From Taenia hydatigena (Eukaryota > Platyhelminthes > Cestoda > Cyclophyllidea > Taeniidae): a stretch of 64,000 bases of DNA. The stretch's first letter is position 1, and each line of letters opens with the position of its first letter. Shown here one piece after another: positions 26,614-38,590 of the stretch. The translations under genes and the position numbers were made by a program. Under the pieces are notes generated by a model that saw only the letters and a list, made by a program, of their open reading frames with translations, did not search any database and was not told the DNA's origin. Location of the stretch: positions 124,001 to 188,000 of the forward strand of contig JADWOT020001477.1 of NCBI GenBank assembly GCA_036345935.2. The letters are read 5' to 3'.

Positions 26614-29600
26614 ATTTATATTACCGGTGGTCAAAGGCGGTTTCAACCATAAAATATGTATTGCAGTGAAAGCTTATTGGTCACGTGCATAAAGTACCCC
26701 TATACTCGTTGAGGCATTTATAATGCCGTACTGTATGTGGTGTATTTCAGGTATGTGGATCCATTCTAAAAACACATGCTCCTATTATGAAGAGCTCCAG
26801 ATCTCTGTTAGATAATTTGTTTTACGATTTTAATAAGTGCTTGGCTTGCCAGTATAATCAGCCAAACCTCGGAGGCATAAATGAACAAATCCCTAATCCG
26901 CATCTCAAAATGACGCATTAGAAGCACACTTAAACTAGTTATTTCTTTTGCATCCTACGCCATAGTAGGAAATCGCATTCCTGTATTAATTTTTTTCTCT
27001 CTGGAAAATGAAGCAACGGACGAATCGTAGCTCAAATGAACTCATCTGAATTGCACTAAAATTGGGGCGGACTGCCCCTAGAGTGGCACGAGATTTGAAA
27101 TGTGGTGACTAACCTGGCTGCAGACGTAAAAGGCTTGCGTGTTAAAGCGGCTAGGATGATAAAGCACTCGGAAATGAGGTAATATTAAAAGAATAGCTAG
27201 CTTTGCTCCCACCATTGGCACTTCTAGCTTAGTTAAACGTACACAGAGGCTTTTATCTTGTCCTTAGAATGCCTTTTCTTTAGTGGATGTGCGAGAGAGC
27301 CCCTTACCTCCGTCTGCAATAAGCAGAAGTGCAAGGTCTACGTGTCAAGTCAGCAGCTGTAAAACTTTGGACGTTACCATGCCTAACTAAGACATGGAAT
27401 TAACCGAGATGTGGTCCCAGGCCTATCACCTCCTTTTGGAAGGAAAACTGTGGCGTTTGAAGTGTTTAAGGCCCGTAACATCAAAAGCTATATGCCCTCA
27501 AAGTTGAGAGGGGTGCGAGTCATTGATGGGCCAGATGATAGAGAAAACTATCTTACATATTAGAAATTAAGATCATGCTACGCAACTGGTTTAATGATGG
27601 TCTCAAGTCGATTATTCTCCTTCTTTTGTTTACACTTCCAAACGGTGAAGCAGGCCATTGACCCCTTGTAGCAATATTAAATGAGCCACCAGCACCGCAT
27701 CACCAATTGGACATTAGCTCTGGCGATAGTACTCCACCGGCTTGACCTGTGGTTGTCGTGGCTTACATTGAGAGTACTACAAGCCTTTCATTGGCGTAGC
27801 TAATGAGGGATTTCCACGCCACTACTAAGAAAGGAATAAAATGGCTCCAACCTAACTGGCTGATGCACACATCGCATCAACCAATTGGTATCGACAGGAC
27901 TTATTCATTTATTTCTCATCCGTTTCTTTGTCTTTGTATTTGTGTGCCTTTGTAGAGCCACAAGCCCACACTCCACTCACACATACTTATGCAAATTGCG
28001 TGAAACCGGTGGCAACGTATTTATAATCTTCTCATGGTGTTTAATAGTTTTGAGCAAATCAGCGCGTCAATATTAATCGTTTTGTATCAAAACCAGGAAG
28101 AAAGTCAATCTAAAAGCCTCGGTCAGCTTCCATTTAGCACGCGCATTCATTCCCCGGACACATCCTTTTTCTCGCTTTTCCCCACATGTAGTACTCCTTA
28201 AACATGCTTTGTGCCAAAATTGACGATAAGCAGTCATGCCAGTGGATTCCTTGGTTAGAGTTGGAAAAATGAGTAGCGCAGTGAACAAAGTTAAATCAGA
28301 GCTAGGAAAGTAGCAGGATTAGTTAAGAGACTGATAAGGTGAATTTATGTTCATAAACCTAAAAAATGTATCAGAATTACGGCGCTAGCATAATTGACTA
28401 GCTTGCAAGTTACTCTGTGAATCAAGACTAGCAGTCGAGGTATCATCCTTTACACTGGAAACTCCATCTCGGATCCCACTCAGTGAGGTAATTTTGGTCA
28501 AGGAATTCGCTTAGTAAAGCACGCATTTATGATAACTCACTTCGTCGCGTGTGCAATGGAGCAGTGCTGGATGAGCACCCTTCTGTTTTCTGAGGCCAAC
28601 TTCATTACAGCAAAGCCAAGATGACCTTTTCTTATTCATGGATGCATTGGCACTCTCGCCGCTATATATTGGGAAATTGCGACAAAGAAATATCTTTCTG
28701 AGTCTACTTTCCTCAAAAGCAGCAACCACGTCTAGTATGTCTGCCTTACTATTACCTCTTCAACTTGTTTTCCTTTTCTTCCACATTCGGAGCAACTTTC
28801 ACAGCGGAATGGTGCGATAAGTGCCTTAGAGACCGGAAAATGTATAAGTTGCGCGCAAATGACGCAGTGCCTGACTTTTGCTTACGTAGTGATTGCTAGG
28901 TACAGCCCCGATGCGAGCATTTAAAAAAACTCTAATTTTTGTCGCAAAATTCTGCAAGCAAACATGCTGCGTTCAGGTGGAAATCAAAGAATTAGCTTGT
29001 GAGTTCGGCAATGGGAAACTCAGTTCAGCCTCTGACAACAACGTCTTTAGCATGCCATCCTTGTCCCAAAAAGCATATCGTTTTTCACATGCTCTATATT
29101 CTTTATTCTCAGCACCACATGTTTTGGTATCTCCACCTCGGTCTTATAACATTTTATCGGAAATCCATCCCACGTATAGCACTAATCAGAACAAACTGAT
29201 AGAAGTAAAGATGAGGTTCCCATTTCTTCATTGAGCGTAAGTCTGCTAGCAAAGCTCACGGCTGAGTACTGAGGCAGCTTCCTAAATCGCACTGAAACAT
29301 AGAAAAAGGAGTGTGCATTTTGTCATATTCGCATTTAGGTGTGCAGTGCATTAAAAACTAGTGGCATCTATAATTGCACTCAACTATTAGTCACATGATA
29401 CCACCGTGTCTCTGCATATTCCTGCCTAAGCTACCGATGAGATTTGACGTTGCGTGTGAATTGTTTGCCCTAAATTGTCAGTCAGGCAACGCCTAACTGG
29501 TTTTGCACAGGTGAATCTACTTATGTAAGACCCACCACAAAATCGTTTTGCAGCATACTAATAACCTTCATCAGTGATTGTTCTTGCTTACTAAGCCACC

Positions 29601-29779
29601 AGTTCTATGTAAAAATATAAGCGAAAGACTGCCGAGAACTCACAAATTTGGTAATATAATGGCATCAACTTGCGTTCTAAGCAAGCATTGCGAGCCAAAC
29701 ACCTGCAAAGTAGAGGAAACCAAGGCTTTTCAACATACAGTTATCGCAAAATAGGTCTGGTAAATGAAACAATACCTAC
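26614..29779. other. Intergenic, no supported gene
   Basis: Frames such as the 113-codon plus-strand one at 28,893-29,234 have no ATG near the start, no motif and no convincing splice sites. Further 3' exons of the minus-strand zinc-finger gene probably lie in 29,600-29,710. One possible acceptor (tttgcag at about 29,702) precedes an open stretch, but the phase depends on which donor is chosen. Confidence 0.35.
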
Positions 29780-30629
29780 AGAAATGATGTGAACGCATGT
29801 GTTCACCCAAAGCCTCCAGCGTCATAAATTCTAGGTAGCATTCTGTGCAGTGAAGGCGTATTTCTGAGTTCTCCATCCGCATGACTGCAGTGTGGCACTG
29901 CAAAACAATTTCGGGAGGAGTTGGCATGAAATGCTAGTGCTATAGCTAAGGAGCTGAAGGTCAATGGACTCTAACTCACAAATATGCGAATCGATGAAGT
30001 GGCGGATGAGCAAATCAAAGTCTTCGAAGTGAGTTCGACAACAGAAGCACACGTTGTGTTCCCAAGCTAATTTTGAGGTATAAAAGAATGCATTCGTATT
30101 AATTTTAGCAGGCATGCTGACTGAATGGGAAAGATAATGGTGAATTTGTAAGTTTTCTCACCTCTCTGATGACGTAGGAGCATTCCGAGGGTTTCGTAAT
30201 GTCTTGTGCAATTCGGACAATTGAGAATCAACCTTACTATAATATATGAAACATTTAAAATGAGATGCTGAACCTGTGCTGTGATCCGCCTAATTTAACC
30301 ACTTTTTACACAGGTCTTCATCTTTTGCATTAATGCAGGCATTATCCCACCCTGTACAAATAAACTCTTCGCGACCTAACTCCACACCCCTATGCATTAA
30401 TACACATACTTCTCCATAAAGACATGCTTTTGATCATGTATGCGTTCATGTACAAGGCATATAAGGTGTTGTTGCATAGAAAGGATAAATTCAAAAGTAT
30501 AATGTTCCTACAGTGGTGCACACGGTCCAAGTGTGCAAATAATAAGATAATGTTTCTGAATTGCGCTGAGCACAGTCCGCAGATGCCGGTACCCATTTTG
30601 GTCATAAGAAGGGTGAGTTGTACGCGAAT
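29780..30629 (-). CDS. C2H2 zinc-finger protein gene, partial
   Basis: Four minus-strand exons join in frame, all through phase-1 introns: 30629-30512, 30236-30162, 30066-29980 and 29884-29780. Finger 1 is CGLCSAQFRNIILLFAHLDRVH (shown by its C-x2-C-x12-H-x4-H spacing). Finger 2 is CPNC, 12 residues, H, with its second His supplied by the next exon. Finger 3 is CFCC, 12 residues, H-x4-H. Finger 4 is CTECYLEFMTLEALGEHMRS plus H. Donors are gtagga, gtgagaa, gtgagtt and gtaggt. C2H2 fingers bind zinc and usually DNA, so a nuclear regulator is likely, but the linkers are not the TGEKP type. The 5' and 3' ends were not found. An in-phase exon at 31.72-31.92 kb might belong to it. Confidence 0.75.
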
Positions 30630-31716
30630 CTGTGACCGAGTATGAAGCGAATGTGATTAATGAGCAGGTAGATCTTCTGGATCAGTCCTCAACCAGACGT
30701 CCGATTGCATGGCACGACAGTGAAGATGGTGTGCATTGGAGCTTGAGCCGTTTGCAGCCCTACAGTGATACAGCCATTGTTGTGGTGGTCTTTGAAATAT
30801 TTGCTAAACCTGGAGGCCGAGTGAAAGATAGTTGCTTCTTCTTTTCACTTAAAGGGTAATGGTTTTAACATTAAAATAACGCGTAATTTTACATTGCTTT
30901 CATTTACAGCCTTTAAAATTGTTGCACTGGCATTTAAATTGCATTTAAATTACACATAATTCCTTGGGTGCATAATTTAGTTAAACTGCGTGGAAACACC
31001 AGCTTCATTGTCTTGATGTCGTTTGATGTTTGACGTAAAATCCCTATTTCCATCTTTGCATGGTTTTGCCATGGTTGTATCATTTTGAGTTCATGGTTTC
31101 CGAATTTCACTAGCTACCTGAGTGACGGCTCTTGATTGCCAGTGTTTTATGGCAGCTGCCTCAATGATCCTAGTAAAAGAGGATTTAGAAGACTGGTTTC
31201 TAAAAAGGACTGATTTTCTACCATTTAACCAGTTGGTCTTTATTTGACATATCCTTGCTTTGGCTGAAGCTAAATATTTTGTCAAATCCCCTTGTAATCA
31301 AGATTCTTTGAAAGCACCTATAGTAGCAGTGTTTATCAATGCCTGATAAACCACGAAGTCTCCTTGGCTTTTTGAAATTTAGGTTAGTCTTAGCAGGCAG
31401 AAAGGTGCTCATCGGTAGCTTTTTAACTGCACACGCGATGAAGTAAGTCATCATAAATTCTCAGTTCACCAGGCAAAATTCCTAGCCAAAATAAACTCTC
31501 AGAGAAGAATTGAGCTTGAGTTTCTGGTGGAGTGGATTATTACTTGACTGCTGACCTTGTATCACAAATTAACTTTCACCACTTATATCATCATTTTGTT
31601 TGCTGAATAAAAGGTCTACGAAATCTAGTGTTCCACTCATTAAAATAACGCGCACTCCTCAAGGGATTAGATCCTGTTGTCATGAGCTTGTTCTAAACGC
31701 ATAGAGCACTTCTCAC
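30630..31716. other. Intron or intergenic, no clear gene
   Basis: Plus and minus frames of 60-80 codons occur (for example 31,218-31,454 minus, with a basic stretch KKPRRLRGLSG). None shows a domain or matching splice sites. If the exon at 31.72 kb belongs to the zinc-finger gene, this is its intron. Confidence 0.3.
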
Positions 31717-31920
31717 CGCCTCTTCCCGATTCACCGTTGGACTGTGCGCATTTGCAGCGTCTGAATCCAGGCAAGGTATGTGGATAGGGCTAAAAGCATA
31801 AATGGCTCTTAAAAGTAAAACTGATTCAAAGTTGACTGGATTGCTATTGATTGCTTGGGCATAAAACATCTCATCCCATTTAAGCCCTATAAACACCAAC
31901 GAATCCATACCGCATTTCTG
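31717..31920 (-). CDS. Candidate internal exon, unknown protein
   Basis: A 204-nt minus-strand segment (68 codons, phase 0 at both ends) lies between an acceptor (acctaag) and a strong donor (gtgagaag). It encodes QKCGMDSLVFIGLKWDEMFY and ends TVNREEA, without stops. It sits about 1.1 kb upstream of the first seen zinc-finger exon, on the same strand and in a compatible phase. No domain was recognised. Confidence 0.3.
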
Positions 31921-34514
31921 CTTAGGTAATGCCCGAAAATAACTCTTTTTCACTTCAGAAAAATTAACTAAGCATGTGGTCCTAATTGAACTGACTTTAA
32001 AATACGTGACTTACCTAAGGTTGTTGTTCGAAAAATTCAGATTGAGTGCCTCAAAGGAACTGATTAGTAGGATCAAAGCGATTTCCAGCAAGTCAGACAG
32101 ACAGATGATTATAGCTTTGTGACTGACTAGCTAAATAAACTAGAGAAGAACACGAGAGCAATTAAGTGAGTAAACGTATTTGTGGCTATGTAAACCATCC
32201 TTTTAGCAAAAGCTACTAATGAAAATTGCGATAATGGAAAAGGATGCCATAAGTCGGGACGGAAACGGGGGTGTAATATACTCACTGCAGTGAAGCTGAA
32301 TTAGAACGATGGGAATGCAGCCAATTAAAAAAAAACGGAAGTAGGGTGATAAAGCTGCGACACTAGGCTTTTATGTATAACTACGCGATATTCATCAGTC
32401 AAATGTCAGCCACTACAGTAAGGCTGTGCCAAAAGGAAGCTTTTCGTCATCAAGGCTTATTATTGTTCATACTGTGCTCAAGAAGTTGGTCATCCAGAGC
32501 ACTGCCTCCATGTCTGGACTTTCACTGTATGGGCAGGATATCAGAACAAATAGACTTCAACAAAGCGAATGCCTATGGATGGCCTTGATATGTGTGCATA
32601 TTATCGACGCAGGACTTCCCAGACCACACTATTATTTTGGCAATAAAAACTACTTGTGCTGCGTAAAACTGATGGTGATGGATAGGGTTATGAGTATTTG
32701 AAGGTAAAATTAGATTGCGAGTAAGCGAGGGTACCAATCAACAAAAAGTCTAACAGCGGATCCTGTCGAAATAGGCAACTAATTGCTTTAGCTGATACGC
32801 GATGCAAATGAGAAGTCAAAGGTAGTATTACGTTATCATCACGTGACTACGGATTGGATGCAGAGTACCAATTTTGATTATGTGACCACTGCCGAAGTGC
32901 TGGCAGGAGAGAAATTATCTGTCTTGAAAACGCTTTCTTTGCGTGACTGTGCTGAAGTAAAGAAAGTAGATTTTGGCCATAGCTAATCGAGGAAAGACAG
33001 CGGCCAAACTAGCCCTGACCTAGTAACCGAACTTATCATAGTTGCCATCCCTGGTTAAAGCATTCTTATCATGATGGTGGTTTGCCAAGGGGAAAGAGAT
33101 AGTGCGATGTTGTGTTGATACCGCGTTTCTACAGCTAAATCATCCACTCACGCAAATCACCGCAACTGCTAGACTAGGCTCCTGCAAGATGGCGCACATT
33201 GTGTCCGGTCCTTAAAAGGACAAAAATATATGTGCTGGTCTTAATTAGCAAAATCTGCGTTTGCTATCGCTATGTCATGTCACTGAGAGGTCTTGCAACG
33301 TAGTTGCTGCATTCAGTAGTTAATTTAATTGGAACAACATAGCGGCCATTGCTGAACCACAATTGAATGACAGAATGAATCCTGGTTGGCTTCATTTGAG
33401 AAATAAGCTCATTCGACCCGATCCTATAAACATTACTGACGGTTATTGAATGTGCAACCGGGTAGGTATCCAAAAAGTAAACACTAAACACTTATTTAAA
33501 ATATCACGCGATTGATTTTAAATGTAACTGCTTCACTTTGTCTTCTTTGGTCTTGCGTCGAGTCAATCGCATAGTTGTCAATCAAAATAAAATCTTTGTA
33601 CAATTTTTATTGTCTTTAAACCTGCTCTCCTCGCATTCATTTCCTCATTATGCGATTAACATGGCTACTTTCCCAACAATGCTAAAATCTAGATTCCTGC
33701 AAAAATCTGGGTTTGTTTTCTGCCCATAGCTTTCTCAGAACACGTTGCTCATTTACACACAGATTGCCTGCCTTGTTTTCAACTTCTTTTTACGTTTCAA
33801 TTGTTGCGTTTGTATTTATTAATCGCTTATATTCATTTTTAACATCCATCCACTAAGTTTTTGTCCTTCGTTCCAAGTCGCGTCAATACCAAAACAATGC
33901 TTAACACTGCTAATGAAAAACCATAGCACGTTAATAGGAGCCAATAATGAAACATCAATTCCTTGCCTTCTCCAGTTAAAACTTTGACCCCTTAGCGCCG
34001 GTATAAGTAGCAAATCTGACCATTTGGTTATGCTTGAACATTCCGATATTGCGCAATAGAAATTTAATGTTTCGCACTTAAACTTTTTAAAATATATTTT
34101 AATGATAGCATTATTATTAGAAATACCTGTTTGCTCTTTTCATTCGGTTAACTTTTGGCCATCAAACCTTGCCTTTTTCTTTTTTGTGTTAGCCTCAAGC
34201 TCCTAACTTTTCCCAATCATCCAGGAGCAAATATCAATCAGTAAACAAAATTTTAGGCGCGCTCATGAATTCTGCTTACTGATTGCAATCTGTCTCAATA
34301 GAGCACTATAACTGCTCTGAGAATTCAAAGTGCAGTTACGCGCGACCTGTCCCTGATGGCTAAAGATGATTCTATAATTGCAATTCAGTGAGTGCAGTTC
34401 TTGTCTGCATGAGAAGACCGCAATGCTCTTATCCGCATTTGATCACAACCAACTTCACAGAGTTAAACATGCCCGTCTAACCATGGACGTGTGCTCCATG
34501 CGATGTCGCACTAG
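31921..34514. other. Intergenic, weak ORFs only
   Basis: The most protein-like frames are 32,426-32,701 plus (91 codons, containing WMALICVHIIDAGLP) and 33,270-33,491 minus (73 codons). Neither has convincing flanking splice sites or a known motif. Confidence 0.3.
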
Positions 34515-34629
34515 GAACGCATGTATCGGTTAAAAGCGCCGAAAGTAGCATTTGTTAATCAATGCCCAAAAAATAAGTATCCAACGTATAGGCATCCTGC
34601 TTACATAATTGAGTGTAGCTGTGCTATAG
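34515..34629 (+). CDS. Candidate Cys-rich exon
   Basis: A segment bounded by an acceptor (cgcactag) and a good donor (gtatga) opens with ATG and encodes a short protein piece. It contains CPKNKYPTYRHPAYIIECSC, after which the exon ends in phase 1. The pattern of Cys, then P-x-Y-I-x-E-C-x-C, loosely resembles the terminal parts of secreted cystine-knot factors (noggin-, trunk- or IL-17-like), but one short exon cannot establish that. No partner exons were found. Confidence 0.2.
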
Positions 34630-35326
34630 GTATGATTTGTATTATCAGCCAAATAAGATATTTAGAGAATGGGGATAGATATTACCATTATGACTGTATA
34701 ACCCATTCGGTAAACCTTGTGCACTTCTGCAAGGGAGAATCACTGTACAACTTGGGGTGCCTAACGCCCGTCGGACATTAATTGTTGCAGCCATTATTAA
34801 AGGATGGAGAAATGAATCAAAGGAAATGGTGTTCGTAATTTAAATTCAAAATATCAAGCAATTAAGTTGCGTCTACACTTCTAACCAACATCTTTGAGGA
34901 GCTGCTAACATGCATCTAGCTCGTATCCAATCCGTTCTAATCCATTCCGATCAATTGCTTTGCAATGAACATCTACTTATAGTCGGCTGGCGAACCGACG
35001 AAATACAAGGGACCACTTAATTGATGAAACAACAGGCGGTTGCCAATCTAGGCATTTTATGGTCTTTTGTTAACACATGTGAGTCATGGTTATCCTACTT
35101 GAGGTCAAATTTTTGTGGACAATACTGTTACGTACGGTCAGCTTCATAACTTCTGCCACTTTACGTGCATTCGAACACGCATGCAGTAGAATCTGAGCCC
35201 GCTCACAGAATGGGAAGGTATGGAGAGTAAGAGGTGTTGAATTTGACACATCGCATCACTTATTACTGGATCTTCACCAACGTCACCAAAAGGAAAACGA
35301 TTAGATTAGCGAAGTCGACAGCAAAG
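34630..35326. other. Intergenic, nothing recognised
   Basis: Downstream of the candidate Cys-rich exon the frame stays open to about 34,781, but it probably reads through an intron. No other feature is visible. Confidence 0.35.
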
Positions 35327-35399
35327 CACCGGTGAGGGGACTCGAACCCGTAAACTTCTACTTAGGAGGCAGACGCCGTATCCACTAGGTCACATCGCT
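35327..35399 (-). tRNA. tRNA-Arg(CCT)-like gene, probably degenerate
   Basis: On the minus strand a 73-nt sequence has the standard tRNA layout. There is a D arm (gacctagtggatacggc), a well-paired anticodon arm (tctgc / gtaga) around loop CTCCTAA giving anticodon CCT, and a T loop in acgggttcgagtcccct. The acceptor stem has two mismatches out of seven (G-G and A-C), and the T stem has one C-C mismatch. The body closely follows eukaryotic tRNA-Arg(CCT), including ctgcctcctaag. Because of the mismatches it may be a pseudogene or a SINE head. Confidence 0.55.
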
Positions 35400-35827
35400 A
35401 TCGCGTGAGCACGACTCCCCCTAATACCGGTTTCGCCACTCTTCCACATCTCCCCTCCGTCTTTCCAAATATCTTATACATCACTCCCATCGTAAATCCT
35501 ATCGATTGACTGGTACAATTTAACAAATTCCAACCCATAATCTGTGAATATGTCTCTTCAATTGCATCATTAAATTATTTGTTTCGTTCATTTTGGTTTT
35601 TACCCCACTGAGGAATCGCTGTGTTTGTTTCGATGCATCAGCGTAACCGATGTTCTGCCGCCCGTACTAATTGCAACTGCTAACGAAAGCCTCTTCACTT
35701 TGGATCGTTATGCACTGTCCTCGAATCCACTGCCGTGGCATTTTTGATCTTATTAAGGCTGCGTTGATACCCGGAGGGTCCCTCTTGCGATACCTGCCCA
35801 GATGTTGATGCTCGATCGTAGAATCTT

Positions 35828-35858
35828 GCATCTGCTACTGAACCCAAGTAGCAGATGC
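35828..35858. other. Perfect 12-bp inverted repeat (hairpin)
   Basis: gcatctgctact at 35828-35839 and its exact reverse complement at 35847-35858 flank the 7-base loop gaaccca. No U tract follows and no gene boundary is evident, so its role is unknown. Confidence 0.6.
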
Positions 35859-37050
35859 GCATTTCTTGACAGCAGTGATTTCTAAACAAAAAGCGCTAAA
35901 AACGCTGCTTCTCGTATTCCCTAAAGCCTAATTCAAGCGTCTAACAACACTAGGTGTCCAATATGAGGGCGTAGAGTTTAAATAATAGTTTGGGTTCTAG
36001 GAAGTTGATGGCAGGCAAATGTTCTGAGGCTTACTAGTTGCGCACATGATCAGCTGACTGAGATCGTTGATTTTATTGCGCAGAGTTTCTTTAGGATGAT
36101 GGCTGGTTGGGCTCTTACCCTGAACTGAAAGGCTACTCACCTGTTGACGCTGAAGGCTTGTGAGCCTAGAAAGGCATGTTCTGATAGGTAATGAAGTTAC
36201 TTAGTGCACTTCAACATCCTCACTACTTTTCCATTTTAGTGAAATGGTCACCGATAAGAGACCGCTCTTAGTTATCGATAACAAGCTGAACAACATCGGC
36301 CGATATCAGAGTCATGGAGGACATTGTCGTCTTTGTTACCAAGACTGATTCCTGCAGAAGTGCACAAAGGATTAACAGGACGCTTACAGAGGGGGAAATT
36401 CAGTGGTTTTGATTCAGCCTTTCAAGCTCAGGTTGACGTGGATCAGATAGAATGAACATCACATAGGCTGCACACACCGTACTGTCAGGAGTCTCAGCTA
36501 GTAAGCAGCTTCTGTCTGATTTAATAGCAGCCTCTTTACTCTCCACTTGCAAATGTAACACTATTTTCATCCAGTGCTTTGCAATGCAACAGTCAACATT
36601 TAGCCGTGTGTTACTCATCGGTTTACCTTACGTTAGCTTCACTACACTGAATTGGTTTTGATCAAATCGCATTAGCTTTGAGGACTTTTTGACAAGAGTC
36701 CTTCGAGTGAATTAAATATAGGCACAAAAATGTGCATACCATCAGTAGCTTAAGCGATACCGTCATGAGCAGGATCAAATTGATGTCAGCGACCGTTCTA
36801 CATCGTTGCTTATTCATACTCTAATTCTGCAAATGACGTCGACAAAACTCAGCTATGTCTCCTAATGAGCAGATGTCAATAAACCCACGGCTGGATTTCA
36901 TCCCACTTCAACAGCGATTATTAAAATTCATTCAGTTCACATTTATAAAATAATTGTCCCATTCGACAAACATGGAGTATCATGCTGCAGTGCTGACACA
37001 TAAATCAGTGGAATTTAGCACTTAGTTATGCAGACGCAAATTGCGATAGT
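35859..37050. other. Intergenic, weak ORFs only
   Basis: A 72-codon minus-strand frame at 36,400-36,618 starts with ATG and ends LSDPRQPELERLNQNH. It looks protein-like but has no supporting splice partner or motif. It lies downstream of the minus-strand gene ending at 37,051. Confidence 0.3.
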
Positions 37051-37441
37051 TCATAGTGCATAGTTTTTTGTCAGTGGGGAGCCCTTAAGCATCTCTTTGA
37101 AGCTCTTTCTCTCCTGCATTGGCGCTGCTCTCTGCTTTGCGTTCTCTTCGCCTTTCACAGAAGGAGCATCACTAAAAGCCGCAGTCGATGTCCGACACCC
37201 AGCCGGTGCATCAATGGCAAGTGGAGAGTAGGGGTGTAGGCGATTCAGCAACTGGTTTGTGGATTTAAAACAGTTATCAAAAATACGTGAAGTTCTTACT
37301 TTGTAGTAATGGAAAGGACATTCTGAGACCATCTCTGGCTTTTCTTACCACTGTTATTGGTTCATTTATTTGCCAAGATTGGTGGGGCAGGCTAAGACGA
37401 CCACACATGCGTCCTGCCCGCCAGTCAATGTGACGTTCTTC
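37051..37441 (-). CDS. C-terminal exons of an unknown gene
   Basis: Two minus-strand exons join in phase 0. The first is 37441-37349 (93 nt, acceptor ggcctag, donor gtaagaa), encoding EERHIDWRAGRMCGRL and INEPITV. The second is 37251-37051 (201 nt, acceptor aaaccag), encoding LLNRLHPYSPLAIDAPAGCR and ending RKSFKEMLKGSPLTKNYAL, then stop. The tail is polar and basic, as in many intracellular protein C-termini. A further open piece at about 37,605-37,540 (containing AVQKTVLNPFDAKSACF) may be the preceding exon. No domain was recognised. Confidence 0.35.
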
Positions 37442-37609
37442 CTAGGCCAGGGTGACGATTTTCAGGTGTTGTCGACCTGCCATCACTCAGGCACTAGCCT
37501 TCTGCATGTGCGTCGTTCGCGTCAGGCGCACCCATACATCATCGCAAAACACACGAAGCAGGCACTCTTCGCATCGAATGGATTAAGAACAGTTTTCTGT
37601 ACAGCGTAG

Positions 37610-38520
37610 CTAGTAGTGAACTCGCACATCTCAGCATTACCAAAAGAGCACCAAAATGGGGTGGTTCTAGTGCGAAACAGAGCATTTACTGATAAGTGGA
37701 CGATTGCGTAGGGTGTTTTATAGACAAGAGTGTAGTGTTTCTTTCAGGTTCAATGCCGCAATAAATCCTATTATAAGTGGCGAAATACTGCAAATAAATA
37801 GCTTCCTTATTCCTAGTTAACATCGAGTGTGTAATCAGGCAGGTTGAGGGCAAATTGGTGAGCAAGATTGGTTGGCAATATCAATGAAGCAGCAGTTGAG
37901 TCACAGAAATGAAGCGGATCATGGTTAAGCAATGCTCCACCTGTGCTTGACGACTCTGCCAAAATATTAAGGGCTGTCATGCGTCTCGCAAAGTTTTGAT
38001 AAAGGGGATTTCACGGCAAGGTAAGTTATCCGTGGTGGTAGCCTTCAAATGACACGGTATGCGTATTGGCTCGTTTTGACCTCGAAACCGCATTGCTGCA
38101 TGGATTCAAGTTAAAGCTGGTTTGCTTCACGGCTCCGTTGCGTCGACCAACAAGAACGTCTTGAGGTCTTTTATTCAATTAATTCCACGTTCCAATGATG
38201 GGATGTCGTCTGGCTCACTGTTGAAGCCTGATTGTAGTTTGTATTTAAATGAAGCAACCTAAGGCAATGAATGCATTTTTCAGATGTTAGTCCTTTTGAT
38301 TGCCTAGAGTAACTCTTCGAGACATGTGCATTGAAAGTTTGTTGATCTCATACAGATTGTAATCGGATTGTCAGACAGGCATTTGTAAGTGAGAAGATTG
38401 GGAATCTTTTCTGTGCACGATAGCATCAAAGAAAGCGGGGGGAAGGATGGGCACACGAGCAGCACGCATGTGAAGAGGGTGGTAGGCAATGAGGGCGGTG
38501 TTGTGTAGAAGTAATGGATG
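37610..38520. other. Intergenic, no supported gene
   Basis: No frame with supporting features. From about 38.42 kb the composition becomes GA- and GC-rich, leading into the tRNA-like element. Confidence 0.35.
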
Positions 38521-38525
38521 GCAAC

Positions 38526-38545
38526 GCGTCGCGACGGCGCGACGC
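38526..38545. other. 8-bp perfect CpG-rich hairpin
   Basis: gcgtcgcg and cgcgacgc pair exactly across the 4-base loop acgg. The right arm overlaps the first two bases of the tRNA-like sequence that follows. Confidence 0.5.
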
Positions 38546-38590
38546 CGTGATAGCTCAGTTGGGAGAGCGGTTCGAGCCCAGGTCGCGGCA
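38544..38590 (+). pseudogene. tRNA-Phe-like sequence lacking the anticodon arm
   Basis: A 47-nt sequence starts with acceptor arm gccgtga, continues with the canonical D arm tagctcagttgggagagc, and jumps directly to gttcgagccc and the 3' acceptor arm tcgcggc plus a. All seven acceptor pairs form (one G-T), and the D stem is perfect. The first half matches eukaryotic tRNA-Phe. About 26 nt, covering the anticodon arm and the 5' T-stem strand, are absent. Boxes A and B remain, so a SINE-type RNA polymerase III promoter is possible, although the box spacing is unusually short. Confidence 0.55.

Noticed and set aside
25976..26692. Long ORFs of 208-238 codons across the N run
   Set aside because: They exist only because N bases were translated as X.
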